From Mauremys mutica (lineage: Eukaryota; Chordata; Testudines; Geoemydidae), in the NCBI RefSeq assembly GCF_020497125.1, contig NC_059075.1, forward strand, positions 33,950,003 through 34,014,002: a stretch of 64,000 bases of DNA. The letters are read 5' to 3'. Shown one piece after another: positions 47,495-58,159 of this stretch. The position numbers and the translations under genes are program-made. Under the pieces are notes generated by a model. That model saw only the letters and a list, made by a program, of their open reading frames with translations, ran no database searches and was not told the DNA's origin. Each line of letters begins with the position of its first letter. Position 1 is the stretch's first letter.

Positions 47495-47600
47495 TGCGGA
47501 AGTCCTTGAGCCATATTCAGACCTGTCGTAAGCAGTTGCCGTTTCACTGAAATGTATAGACTTACATCTGTGTACACCAAGTCTGAATCTGGCCCTTTGG
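47495..47600. repeat. Palindromic repeat trace
   Basis: AGCCATATTCAGACCTGTCG and CAAGTCTGAATCTGGCCC are the two outer sides of the short palindromic family; the centre is degenerate. Confidence 0.45.
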
Positions 47601-49009
47601 TTTTGGTACAGCTTTGTAGCCCAGCTCAATTTCACTGGTGGTGGGGGATCAGATGTTACCCAGACGTGTACATACAAAAGCTAAGCTGTGTTAAAGTGGA
47701 TTTCAGTGCATCCATTCTAATAGGAATGAAAAACTGCAGGCAGGCTGAGAAGCAGGAGGAAATATTTTATAACTGAAATGGTTCAACCCTTGGGTGTTTT
47801 ATGATTATGCTGTGAATGAAATCTATCACAGTGATAGTGTTGTCTCCAGGGAAGCTTTCAGAATGAATGCTATTACCTGGAAACTGAATGAAGATCGATT
47901 ATCTTCCAGCACCTTCACATCCATAGTATATTTAAATAAGGGCAATCACATGTAATGGAAACATAGTGGGAAAGATTTTTTTTCTCCCTAAGTATATGAG
48001 CCATATTAATAGACTTGTTTCTGCTGTGTCCTAGAGATTGAACTATTTGAGTAAGGTGCTTCAAATAAAGCCAGGGATGAGCTTTAGCTTTGTTCGTATC
48101 TGTTTGCTATCTAGGTGCTGCAGAATGATTAATAACTCAAGGAGTCTTCTATACAGAAAATGGCTCTCAGTGCTCCAGTGTGCCAACAAAAGCCATCTCA
48201 ACACAAAGGCCAAAATTATAGGAGGCCCCTATTGCAGAATAAACCAAATAAACCAAGATCACATCAAAGCTTGGTGTGCTTGTGCAATGACAGACCGCAT
48301 GTGGACTGAGGATATGCTTCCCACAACAATAGGATGGGGTGGAAGTTTCTGTAGGTAGCTAGCTTTCGGAGTTCCTGTCAAAATGATTACTTTAAAGGTG
48401 CTGGGATTTTATAGTATTATAATATTGCTAGGGTGCCTCAAGGCTCAAATAGACCTTTTCTAGTTATTTTAAATCTAAATAAATAGATAAAAATAAATGC
48501 CTAACAAGCTTATTCGGTGGTCTAGACTTATGAAGTCTAGTGAATGTTCATAAATATATTCTAAAACATACATTGGGTTAGTCATTTTAATTAGCCAGTT
48601 ACCTCTTCTAGGTTTCTTGCTTCCTTTGGGTCACTATTCCTTAGCTAAAGCACAGACTGGAGAATTCATTTAAATTAATGTGTTTTATTGGCTGAAGCAG
48701 AATTTAAAGTAAATAAGGAATTACAGCAAGCAAAATAAATATGTTTAGGTGACAGCATTAATAAATTATGAGAATGAATTCAACATGGGATGTTACAATT
48801 AGTCATGAATTAATAGATCAAATTAATTCAAGATCTTATCACAGTCTTATTGAAAGGCAAACTTTATTCTAGTTGTCCAGTATTCTGGGCAGGTGGTGTT
48901 GGTGCCTGTCTTTAAAAACAGATCCTTTCAATGTGCCAATAAATGTATATGCCAATGGAATTATGAGACTTCCCATGGCATTTTAACAGATTACGCTAAG
49001 GTTTTTTGC
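47601..49009. other. No gene recognised; AT-rich with weak conserved-element candidate
   Basis: The 106-codon frame at 48038-48358 has no domain. 48660-48840 is dense in TTTAAATTAAT, AATTAAT and CATGAATTAATAG words, typical of homeodomain-site clusters, but this is compositional only. Confidence 0.35.
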
Positions 49010-49226
49010 AGTGGTGTTATAGCTATTGTGGTCCCAAGATATTAGAGAGACAATGTAGGTAATGTAATATGTTTTACTGGACCAACTTCTGTTGGAGGAT
49101 TTAGCTCAGACACTCTGATTTCTTTCCCCAGACCTGAAGAATAGCTCTGTGTAGCCTGATATCTTGTACCTTCCACCAACAGAAGTTAATCCAATAAAAT
49201 ATATTGCCTTATCTACCTTGTCTCTT
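49010..49226. mobile_element. PLE-derived foldback element, family 2 (FB4)
   Basis: The left arm is complete with its tail (GTGTTATAGCTATTGTGGTC), then AGAGACAATGTAGGTAATG and CCAACTTCTGTTGG. The right arm reads CCACCAACAGAAGTTAATCC to CTACCTTGTCTCTTT. Only a weak target duplication is visible (ACGCTAAGG... against ACTCTAAAG...). The hammerhead-like motif is at 49130-49167. Confidence 0.75.
49130..49167 (+). ncRNA. Hammerhead-ribozyme-like motif, family 2, decayed
   Basis: Stem I strand AGAC (49130-49133) and intact box CTGAAGA (49134-49140), extra A, stem II TAGCT-CTGTGT-AGCCT (49142-49157), then GATATCTTGT where the family pattern is GAA-AGCT-T-GTCT. The 5' half is well kept, the 3' half eroded. 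Confidence 0.35.
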
Positions 49227-49740
49227 TCATACTCTAAAGTTTGAAATTTAAACAAATTACTTAAGTTTCAAGAAGGTCAGTTCAATCTAAAATTACCTTA
49301 TCCAAGTGATAGCCCAACTTTGCCACCCAAATACCATATATTAAACCCTAAATATCATATATGGCAATAATTTAAAATGATTTTAATCTCTTGGATTTTA
49401 CCATTTCTGTGAACTCTTATGCCAGTTTAATCTAGGGTCCAAATAGTGGTAAAAATCTTCAATTTACAATCCAATTGAAAGTTTCTTTCTCATTTTGCTT
49501 AAGAAGATGTTACAAAAATCTGTGATATTTCTAGCCTGAACTCTTTAGAACATTCATGACTGCTCTCAGCTACCTTTTGCTGTAGGTAATCACAGTTTCC
49601 TACTACAAACTGTACTTGGCTCAGTTAGTGCAATGAGTTTTTCTGTGCTCAGCACTCAGTTACTTATTGATTTATCATAATTTCTAGACAACTCAGATTA
49701 AATGTGTTAGTGAAACAGAAGTATGCCTCCTACATTTTAG

Positions 49741-49930
49741 AGACAAGGTGGGTGAGGTGATATCTTTTATTGAACCAACTTCTGTTGGTGAAAGAGACAT
49801 CTGAGGAAGAGCTCTGTGTAGCTCAAAAGCTTCACTCTCTCTCACCAACAGAAGTTGGTCCAATAAAAGATATTACCTCACCCACCTTGTCTCTTTAATA
49901 TCCGGGCACCAACATGGCTACAACACTGAA
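49741..49930 (+). mobile_element. PLE-derived foldback element, family 2 (FB5)
   Basis: Left arm AGACAAGGTGGGTGAGGTGA starts at once at the target site; the right arm carries the full tail (CACCAACATGGCTACAACAC). Perfect 13-bp target duplication TCCTACATTTTAG at 49728-49740 and 49931-49943. The arms pair for about 65 bp (ATATCTTTTAT against ATAAAAGATAT, CCAACTTCTGTTGG against CCAACAGAAGTTGG). Confidence 0.9.
49801..49836 (+). ncRNA. Hammerhead-ribozyme-like motif, family 2
   Basis: Box CTGAGGA (49801-49807), extra A, stem II GAGCT-CTGTGT-AGCTC (49809-49824, perfect), AAA where GAA is expected (49825-49827), AGCT (49828-49831), T (49832). Stem I strands are eroded. Stem II sequence is unrelated to family 1, yet the layout is the same. 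Confidence 0.4.
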
Positions 49931-49943
49931 TCCTACATTTTAG

Positions 49944-51645
49944 TCATCTGCAGGATGTAACTATGGTGTGTATTATCTGACAGCATGTAGCTTAAAATAA
50001 CCAAGTCTGCACTTGGGGAAACAAAATACACGTATAAAAGGGTTTAGGATACTTATCAATTAGAACTGGCATATAGGTAGGTTCTCCAGATGAGATTAAT
50101 GATTTCAGTGGCTCGTTTCTTGAGATAGATAGAAGGTGGATCATTCAGATAGTTCATTCAAGAGGTTATACCAGCTATATTCTTGCTCTCTTTCAGGATT
50201 TAATGAAAGTCTTCCTAAATATGACTTCAAAGAAGCAGTTAATAAGATGCCTATCAGTTGTATGACTTTAAGTGTTAACAAACAATCCTGCTTTCAGTGT
50301 CTTTCATTCAGGTGTTATGGCTTCATGAACTGACATGCTGAACAAAACAGGATGTTTTATACAGTTTCTGTTGGGTGGTGCAGCCTGGCTCCTCCTCTTG
50401 GCACATTAGATGTGGTCCAGTCACAAAGTGATCCATGCTCTGTTGTAATGCATAAGCATACAAATTTACCTTAATTGTGAGCTGGATTGTAAGAAAGTTT
50501 AAGTGTGGCAATAACCTATAACAATAAATGTTGATGGGAAAAGATGCAAAAGGGAATCAGACAGACTAGGTTAGTCCAAACAAAAAGGCCTCCTGATATA
50601 ATTCAAGGGATGTGTTATGATGGTGCCTGGTAAACAAGCGGAGTGTGGGACTGGAAATCAATCAACCAAAATTGGTGTGCTAGAAATTAGGCCTAATGGG
50701 TGGACAAAATAATGAAGGGATGGGCTATATCCTCCAAACTCTCTCTTTTGAGTTTCTTAAAAAGAAAATACTTTGTGGGAGAAATTAGCAGAAATGGTTG
50801 GCCAGAGGGATACTGTGATGCTGGCTGACTGAAAGACAAGAGAAGGGTAAGGAGTAAGCTTCACCAGCATGGCTGCCATCCCCTACCATTTCCTGGAACC
50901 CCTGACTGACTTCATCCTAATCCTGAGAGATGTCCTGAGCAGACCAGACCAGAGAGAGGGGCCCAGATTATGTCACAACCTCCACCTGCTCTGGCTAACA
51001 CCACCTAGGATGTAAGACTTCGTCTCCTCCCCAACCTGCAACGTGTTCTTTTCCTTCCCTACCATATTGCTTCTTTTCTGATCTCTCTTCTTTTTCCTTC
51101 TGTCTAATCAGAGTGTGGCTTAGCTGGCTAAGACTGCATATATTGCAACACTGCTGTGAGCCTGTGACCAGAAAGGCAGCTAAATGTATTATCCTAAACA
51201 GTCTGACGCTGACAAGTTTGCCAGATTTCGAAGTGGCTGATAAGACCATGTGCTGTGCCTGTCAGGTCGTAAGTGGGAGTCAACGCCGGAGACAGAAATG
51301 CATTTTCTGTCTTTGCTGATCTTTTCTCTCCTCATTTGTGTGTGTGTGTTTGTCTTGTTTTGTTTTCTAGAAAATGGGGGATTGGACTTTAACAAGAACA
51401 GCAACAACAACAACTACAGCCCATCTCAACTAACTGCTCATCTTTTCCCCAAAAGGACTGTTATTACTATCTTCAATACCATCTAAAAGACTGTAAAACA
51501 GAGGTTTGCTTTTAAAAACTCTCCAGCTAAAGGAAAGAGAACAAGGGATATCATTAATATGAAAACCTTACTTAATACTTCACATTTCAAGAGCGTTAAC
51601 TGTTTTTTCTTCTTTTCTGTATCTTTATGAAATGACTAAAAAGAA
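49944..51645. other. No gene recognised
   Basis: Frames of 60-84 codons at 50136-51486 overlap on both strands without domains. TG run at 51339-51351. Confidence 0.45.
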
Positions 51646-51821
51646 CCAGCACATCCCTCAGCCCACGCTGCTTCCTGCAGACCCCATTGGCCTGGAATGG
51701 TGAACCGCAGACAGTGGGAGCTGCGATTGGCCGAACCTGCGGATGCTGCAGGTAAACAAAGCGTCCTGGCCCGCCAGAAGATTTCCCTGATGGGCTGTGT
51801 GCCAAAGGTTGCCGATCACTG
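51646..51821. mobile_element. Non-autonomous hAT fragment, 3' half
   Basis: Aligns with the right part of 61169-61486: CCCATTGGCCTGG, AACCTGCGGA, GCAGGTAAACAAA, CTGGCC, TGATGGGCTGTGTGCC, and ends AAAGGTTGCCGATCACTG, close to the family end. The left half is missing. Confidence 0.7.
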
Positions 51822-54065
51822 TTGTATACCAAACCCTGAATCTGTTTAAAACTGTTTAATGTTGGACAATTTCAGGGTCACTTTAATACATTTGACTTTT
51901 TGGGTCCATATATTCCATCTAAATTAATACACCAGCTCCTGGCGAAGATTTGAAACTTCCAGCTGGAATACAAGTTGTTTCCTTCATAATGAGAAAACAA
52001 GGTGTCTCTTTTTGAATTCTAACAACTTTTCCTCTGAAAAATTCCAAAATCGTTATGCAAAATATCTTGTGCCATCCCAGCTTGTGCGAAACTTCTTGGT
52101 ACATATGCTGAGCATCTCTTGGTTTGGCTTCAGTTAGCAACCTACTTTCACAAGTTGCTTTCCATGGGCTTCTCTTCAGTGTGGTCTTTTGGCTAATTTT
52201 ACACAGCTTTGTCTTCTTTCCAAACTCACAGTTTCCTTGTCAGCACATCGCCAAAAAGTCTTAAATACAGTCCTGTTGTAATCTTGCCACATTCCTTTAC
52301 AGGTCTGTACTTGTTTAGTAGTTCATCATACCGAATTTAAAACACAATATTATCCAAACTATTCCCAATATTCTTTGGGGTCAGGTCACCTTAACAGTGA
52401 TATTTCCTCAAGTTGAAGAGATTTGGTACAGAATGCCTTAGATAGCTTTAATTCTCTATACAGTTTCTCAGATTTTAACCAATACCTTTATATTGCTATA
52501 CTGCTATAGCATATTATTCTTGCATTAAATATAACAACTTGATCTACTGTATATATCACATAGTACAAAATCTAAGCATAAAGCATACTGTATAAAAGGG
52601 AAAAGGTATAAGAGGAAGTTATTTCACAATTTTGAGAATTGCAGGACAGAGAGAGAGAAAAAATTAATGACTAGAGATAATGGCACATCAAAAGGTTCAA
52701 AACCTGGGCTTCTTTTCTGAAACTTTCCTGATTTTAGCTGAATCTCTTTGGTAAGAACATCTTGCAAGATCAGCTTTCTCTGTAATGTCTCTGCCCGTGG
52801 TTGCATGAGCAGGCACAACTTATTTTAGTTTCATTCCCTCCCGCCCAGCCATTCGGCCCTTGATATCATGGCTCCAGATGGCTGATTCAGCATCATCAAA
52901 CTGCAAGATTTATATATTTTGTGTCCTGGAAATTCTGCAAGCAAAGCAGTCTTATGGAATTTCTCCTGAGTCATATTTAACTCCTATTCGGAGCAGAATC
53001 GGAATCATGCCCAATATTTGTTCCAATGAGTCAACATTAAAAAAGAGCTAAATTTGGGGTAATAAGAGTCAGCCACAGTATATAGTCATGGATCATTAAA
53101 TCCTCACCAATTCTGCATAGTATTGCCTGCCCTTTCTTTGAACTACCCTGATTTCCTTCCTTTTCTTAAAACAACAACAGCAACAAACACCCTTCTTCCT
53201 ACAAAGTATATGAAATTTCAAGGCTCCAGGACCGTATATATGTATAAAAATGACTTGTGGTTTGCACTAATATTTCTATTGTTTCAAATGACTTATATTT
53301 AAATAATGATCTTGGGCATTGTGCACAGCGATAATATTATCCTAAAAGCCGCTAATGTGTTTATTGGCATGATCTAGTTCTAGGAAGTTGTTGGGGGTTC
53401 TTGTCAATTAAAAAAATGATTTCTTCCTCCATATGTAGGATTGGCAGATACTGGTACATATATAATAGGAGCTTTGGGAATCATGATCTTAAGTTGTTTT
53501 TAAAGTCGTGGACATACTTGTGGATTTTACCTTCTGTAACTTATTTGATGAAAGTGTTGATGGGAAAAGGAGAAGAACTTGGTTGTTACTGCAGTTAATT
53601 TTTCTCTCTATGCATCAGCGGCAACATTCTCATTTGGATTGTGGACAGCTCTTTAGGCTGTAAGTGGTCTGACAAGATCTCTCTGGTAGTGATCAGATGA
53701 GTGTTCTTGTTTCTTTTGTGGGATTACCTCTTTTGTGTAATAGCAGAACAGGACTTAATACATCTCTGTTATATTAAATCAGCATTTGTGGTGAGGATAA
53801 TTGGAGAGGATAACTGGATTGTTTTGGGAATGTCTGAATCTTCCCTCTCAGGAGGAGGAGGAAGACTATTCATCTTCATATCCCAACAGAGAGACAATTC
53901 AGCCCTTTCAAGACCCAGTAACTATTCCATTTTGCTTTTTCAAAAACTTGAAACAGATAATATTTTATTATACATGGGCAAAAATGAGTTTTTTCAACTG
54001 TAGCTCATGAATGCTTCTTCTCTAATTAAAAAAACCAACAACCTCTTTTCACTGGTCTATGGCCA
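51822..54065. other. No gene recognised; AT-rich
   Basis: Frames up to 100 codons (53701-54003) have no domain. Nothing else recognised. Confidence 0.5.
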
Positions 54066-54099
54066 AAGTTTCATATGATCTATTGAGAGCTTTACTTCC

Positions 54100-54880
54100 C
54101 TGACGATGATATAGCACAACTGGTTGCTGAGTTCTGTGACTTTATTCTCATGCAGAATTATTTCAAATTTGGTGACAATATATACCTCCAGACCAGGGGC
54201 GGCTCTAGAAAATAGGCTGCCCCAAGCAGCGCGGTGTGCTGCGCCTGCGGACGGTTCGCGGGTCCGGCGGCTCCGCTTGAGCTGCCGCAGTCATGCCAGC
54301 GGGAGGTCCAGCCGAGCCGCGGGACGAGCGCCCCCTCCGCAGTCATGCCTGCGGCAGGTCCGCTCGTCCGCGGCTCCGGTGGACCTCCCGCAGGCATGAC
54401 TGCGGCAGGTCCACCGGCCCAGCCTGCCGCCCCCTAGATTTGGCCGCCCTAGGCAACAGCTTGGTTTGCTGGTGCCTAGAGCCGCCCCTGCTCCAGACCA
54501 GTGGTACTGCTATGGGCACCTGCATGGCCCCACAATATGCCAACATTTTTATGGCTGACCTGGAACAATGCTTCCTCAGCTCTCGTCCACTCACGCCCCT
54601 TCTCTACATACACTACACTGATGATATCTTCATCATCTGGACCCATGGGGAGGAGACTCTGGAAGAATTCCACCATGATTTCAACAGCTTTCACCCCACC
54701 ATCAATCTCAGCCTGGACCAATCTACGCGGGAGGTCCACTTCCTAGACACCACAGTACAAATAATGACGGTCATGTTAACACCACCCTATACCGAAAACC
54801 CACTGACAGCTATGTCTACCTTCATGCCTCCAGCTTCCATCCCGGACACACCACATGATCCATCGTCTACAGCCAAGCGC
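54100..54880 (+). pseudogene. PLE reverse transcriptase domain, interrupted
   Basis: Before the hAT: DDIAQLVAEFCDFILMQNYF, then FGDNIYLQ. After it: SGTAMGTCMAPQYANIF, MADLEQCF, then LYIHYTDDIFIIW with the catalytic DD, and STREVHFLDTTV. GTAMG(T)xxAPxYAN and YxDDIF are the hallmark PLE reverse transcriptase motifs, which are nearest to telomerase rather than LINE enzymes. The hAT sits within a single Leu-Gln-Thr-Ser-Gly stretch. The frame is then lost near 54800-54880, and coding continues in the frame that opens at 54855. The N-terminal part of the protein is missing. Confidence 0.85.
54194..54490. mobile_element. Non-autonomous hAT element, GC-rich family, copy 2
   Basis: Ends CAGGGGCGGCTCTAGAAA and CTAGAGCCGCCCCTG, perfect 8-bp target duplication CTCCAGAC (54186-54193 and 54491-54498). 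The interior has inverted repeats around GGAGGTCCAGCC / GGACCTCCCGCAGG and high CpG. Same family as 41030-41291. It contributes the first about 65 codons of an otherwise misleading 196-codon frame starting at 54293. Confidence 0.95.
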
Positions 54881-55722
54881 TGAGGAACACCACATTTTCT
54901 CCAACCCCTCAGACAGAGACCAACACCTACAAGATCTTCCCCAAGCAGTCTCAAAACTACAATACCTGCACGAGAAAACAAGGAAACAAATCAACAGAGC
55001 CAGACGTGTACCCAGAAGCCTCCTACTGCAAGACAAGCCCAAGAAAGAAACCAGCAGAACTCCACTGGCCATCATCTATAGTCCTCAGCTTAAACCTCTC
55101 CAACGCATCATCAGGGATCTACAACCCATCCTGGACAATGATCCCTCACTTTCACAGGCCTTGGGAGGCAGGCCAGTCCTTGCCCACAGACAACCCGCCA
55201 ACCTTAAGCATAGTCTCACCAGCAACCACACACCACACCATAGCAACTCTAACTCAGGAACCAATCCATGCAACAAACCTCAATGCCAACTCTGTCCACA
55301 TATCTACACCAGCAACACCATCACAAGACCTAACCAGATCAGCTACAACATCACCAGTTCATTCACCTGCACGTGCACCAATGTTATATATGCCATCATG
55401 TGCCAGCAATGCCCCTGTGCTATGTACATCAGCCAAAGTGGACAGTCCCTATGTAAAAGGATAAATGGACACAAGTCAGATATTAGGAATGGCAATATAC
55501 AAAAACTTGTAGGAGAACACTGCAACCTTCCAGGCCACACAATAGCAGATTTTAAGGTAGCCATCCTACAGCAAAAAAAACTTCAGGACCAGACTTCAAA
55601 GAGAAACTACTGAGCTTGAGTTCATTTGCAAATTTGACACCGTCAGGTCAGGATTAAACAAAGACTGTGAATGGCTAGCTAACTACAAAAGCAGTTTCTC
55701 CTCCCTTGGTGTTCACACCTGA
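54855..55722 (+). pseudogene. PLE linker and GIY-YIG endonuclease domain
   Basis: A frame from 54855 to 55613 covers the region between RT and nuclease: IIYSPQLKPLQRIIRDLQP (the PLE thumb-like motif), PVLAHRQPANLKHSL, then CNKPQCQLC and TCTCTNVIYAIMCQQC with paired cysteines. The GIY-YIG core follows as YAIMCQQCPCAMYIS; the final Gly of YIG is Ser here, unlike PLE-B. LCKRINGHKSDI and LVGEHCNL keep the Arg, His and Glu positions. A frameshift near 55590 moves the tail (ELEFICKFDTVRSGLNKD) to another frame, ending at TGA 55720-55722. No functional protein is expected. Confidence 0.85.
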
Positions 55723-55827
55723 ACTGCTAGAAGAGGGCCTCATCCTCCCTGATTGAACTAACCTCATTATCTCCAGACTGATTCTGGCCTGCATATTTAT
55801 ACCTGCCTCTGGAAATTTCCATTACAT

Positions 55828-55867
55828 GTATCTGACGAAGTGGGTATTCACCCACGAAAGCTTATGG
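55828..55867 (+). ncRNA. Hammerhead-ribozyme-like motif of PLE-A, intact core
   Basis: Box CTGACGA (55832-55838) is a perfect CUGANGA. One extra A (55839), stem II GTGGGT-ATTC-ACCCAC (55840-55855, perfect), GAA (55856-55858), AGCT (55859-55862), cleavage-position T (55863). Stem I is GTAT (55828-55831) with ATGG (55864-55867): two Watson-Crick pairs and one wobble. Stem III as a hairpin is impossible, but AGCU is self-complementary and could pair between two copies, as in short-stem-III dimeric hammerheads. The extra A after the box is present in every copy here and is the main departure from the textbook core. Activity is untested. Confidence 0.5.
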
Positions 55868-55950
55868 TCCAATACATCTGTTAGTCTATAAGGTGCCACA
55901 GGACTCTTTGTTGCTTTTTACAGATCCAGACTAACACGGATACCCCTCTG

Positions 55951-57020
55951 TTATTTGTGAGTGTTATTCTTCAAAGGAGCTGTCCATAGGAAATGCTCAG
56001 ATGCAGTCAATCATGATCCTGCAAGATTTGGATTAAACCTCACAGACTGATTTCCAGTTATACTAAACTTGGCCTTTGATTTAATCCTTTTTGTCTGAAA
56101 GGTCAGTGTTCTTGCAAAAGTGTCAACTAGCTTGATTTCTTGCAGTATTAATTCATTAAAGAGTTAATGGCCTACTGTGTCCATGAAGAGCATCATGGAC
56201 TATACTGTCTGACCATCTGCTACAGAAAGATACAGAGAGCCCGGAAAGAATGATTCATAATTCTGATGCAACATCCTATGGATAACATAGAACAGTGCAG
56301 CAGTGGGAAAAGATGAATTTGAATGTATTATTGAGTATACTGAGCAGATGGACATGGCTATGGTTAATGTCACACATACTGATGAACAGTAGGGCTGAGC
56401 AAGGGGCACCTGGACACTGTGGCTTATTGTGCCAGAAGTAACAGTGAATTTCCTTACTGAACAATCAACAACTATTAACATGAAAACTGGAAATCCAGAA
56501 TTCCCATCACTGGACATTCTGGGATGAATTCATTCAGTGGAGTTGCATGGAAGGAGCTGAGGGTATAATTATACCCACTGCATAGTATGTTAGGGACATG
56601 ATATGAGGACAAAATGTATACCAATTGTTCAGGTATGAAACAGCTGACCATATCTAGATTTGGTTTTGGTTGAGTGAAACTGCTCATATGTTTCAACAAA
56701 TATTGGTCAAAAAGTCACTCTGAGTAGCCAGGAAAGTGTTTGCTTTGATAAATACTTTTATGCTAGAGTTGGCACAGTAAACACATCTGTCAGGTAAGTG
56801 AAAAGTTAATAGTTGGATTTGAAGTGCTTTTAAAGAACAAAAAAGCAATGTGATAAGATACCTGTATTAAACCTAAAGAGAGGGGCTCTTCTTCAGGGAG
56901 CACTGTGGAAAAATAAATCCCAACCACTGATATATTTAGATTTTAAATTTGAACCTGCTCCTACTAATCAACCATATAGTTACCAATCACTTAAGGCATG
57001 ATCCAGTGGTGGCTTGTGCC
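55951..57020. other. No gene recognised
   Basis: Minus frames of 62-105 codons at 56200-56699 carry no domain. Confidence 0.5.
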
Positions 57021-57140
57021 TAGGGTAACCAGATGTCCCAATTTTATAGGGACAGTCCCAATATTTGGGAATTTTTCTTATATAGGCACCTATTACCCCC
57101 CCACCCCCATCCCGATTTTTCACACTATCTGGTCACCCTA
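57021..57140. mobile_element. Short MITE with TA-flanked inverted ends
   Basis: GGGTAACCAGAT (57023-57034) and ATCTGGTCACCC (57127-57138) are inverted (11 of 12 positions) and each is bordered by TA, fitting a Tc1/mariner-type target site. The inner words CCCAATTTTATAGGGACAG and CCCATCCCGATTTTTCACA are typical of this widespread reptile MITE. The superfamily call is inference. Confidence 0.7.
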
Positions 57141-58159
57141 CTTGTGACTTTTATATAATATTACAAATGTGTGCATCATTTTAGAGTAAGAAATGTCCTT
57201 TGCTTGAAAGAGCTTACAGTCTGAGACAAAGTGACAATCAAAGAGACCAGTGATATTTCTGGGTAAAAATGTGATTAAATACTGAAGTCCTGTGATTCTT
57301 GTTCACATGCACAGAATTAAATTGATGAATGAGTTTGGGTTTGGGAAGGAATTGTTCCTGAGGTATATTGACAAGGATGTTGGGCCAAGGTTCTGCTCTC
57401 AGTGATAGCGGTATAAATCCAAAGTAACTCCATTGACTTTGAGTATGAAATCTGTCCCTTTGGAATTTTATTTTTCTGCTTTACTTTGGAGCAATGGCTA
57501 CAGCCATCTGTTATGTTAAGCGGGTGTATCCCATGCAGCCAGTTTCCTATGACTGCAGAGTCTGGCAGTGAGTATTGATAAACCTTGAAGACCTTTGTCC
57601 TTCCTATCTTCCATGTTTTTATGAGGTGCCTTTTCTCCTTTACTGTGCCCATAAAGGGGAAACAAAAACAAAACCTACTTAAGTGCACCCAATGAGCCTG
57701 AAAAACTTTACGCTGATGCACAAATGAACAGGGGAGCTTTAGTTAAAGAAGCACTTCTTTGGCACTGGAATTGTCAGTGTTTATTGGTTGTCTTCATATG
57801 AGCCAAACAGGCCCTGGGGTTAGTATGTTCACGTCATGAGGGTGTTTCTGCTGAAGCCTACTGATTTACTGAATACAATCTGTGACAATCCGGTCAATTG
57901 TCCTTGAAATTGAAATGGCCAAGAGTTTGTCTCTGCTTTTGAGGTAAAAATGACCAATGAAACACTGCAAAAGGACCATCCTGGTATTCTGTGTGATGGT
58001 AGCAAAGGTAATATTGGTTCCAGGAACTTCTAAACATTTTTGAAATAGCCAAAGCCATCCTCCTAATCAAGCAGTTGAAAAGGCTGTACATCAATATTTG
58101 CTCCTGATCTGAAGTGTGGTGGTCAGGAAGAGGTGAAAAGAAAGTTGAGAATAGGTTTT
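57141..58159. other. No gene recognised
   Basis: A 134-codon minus frame (57317-57721) has no domain and overlaps a palindromic repeat trace at 57395-57470 (GTATAAATCCAAAGTAACTC, CATTGACTTTGAG). Confidence 0.5.

Larger units (their letters stand above)
54066..55950 (+). mobile_element. Penelope-like element with RT and GIY-YIG (PLE-A)
   Basis: 5'-truncated Penelope-like retroelement. Order: RT fragment (54100-54193), hAT insertion (54194-54490), RT continued (54491-54880), linker and GIY-YIG endonuclease (54855-55722), 3' UTR, and 3' terminus (55828-55950) with a hammerhead-like motif and the family tail GACTAACACGGATACCCC. This copy shows that the small foldback elements in the window derive from PLE ends. 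The left boundary is approximate. Confidence 0.9.

Noticed and set aside
51250..51486. Possible signal-peptide or membrane protein (hydrophobic frame)
   Set aside because: The hydrophobic run comes from a T/TG-rich stretch; an antisense frame overlaps and no homology is seen.
54293..54883. 196-codon frame read as one protein
   Set aside because: Its first part is translated hAT sequence and only the rest is PLE reverse transcriptase, so it is a composite of two elements.
57317..57721. 134-codon minus-strand frame
   Set aside because: No domain, and it includes a palindromic repeat trace.
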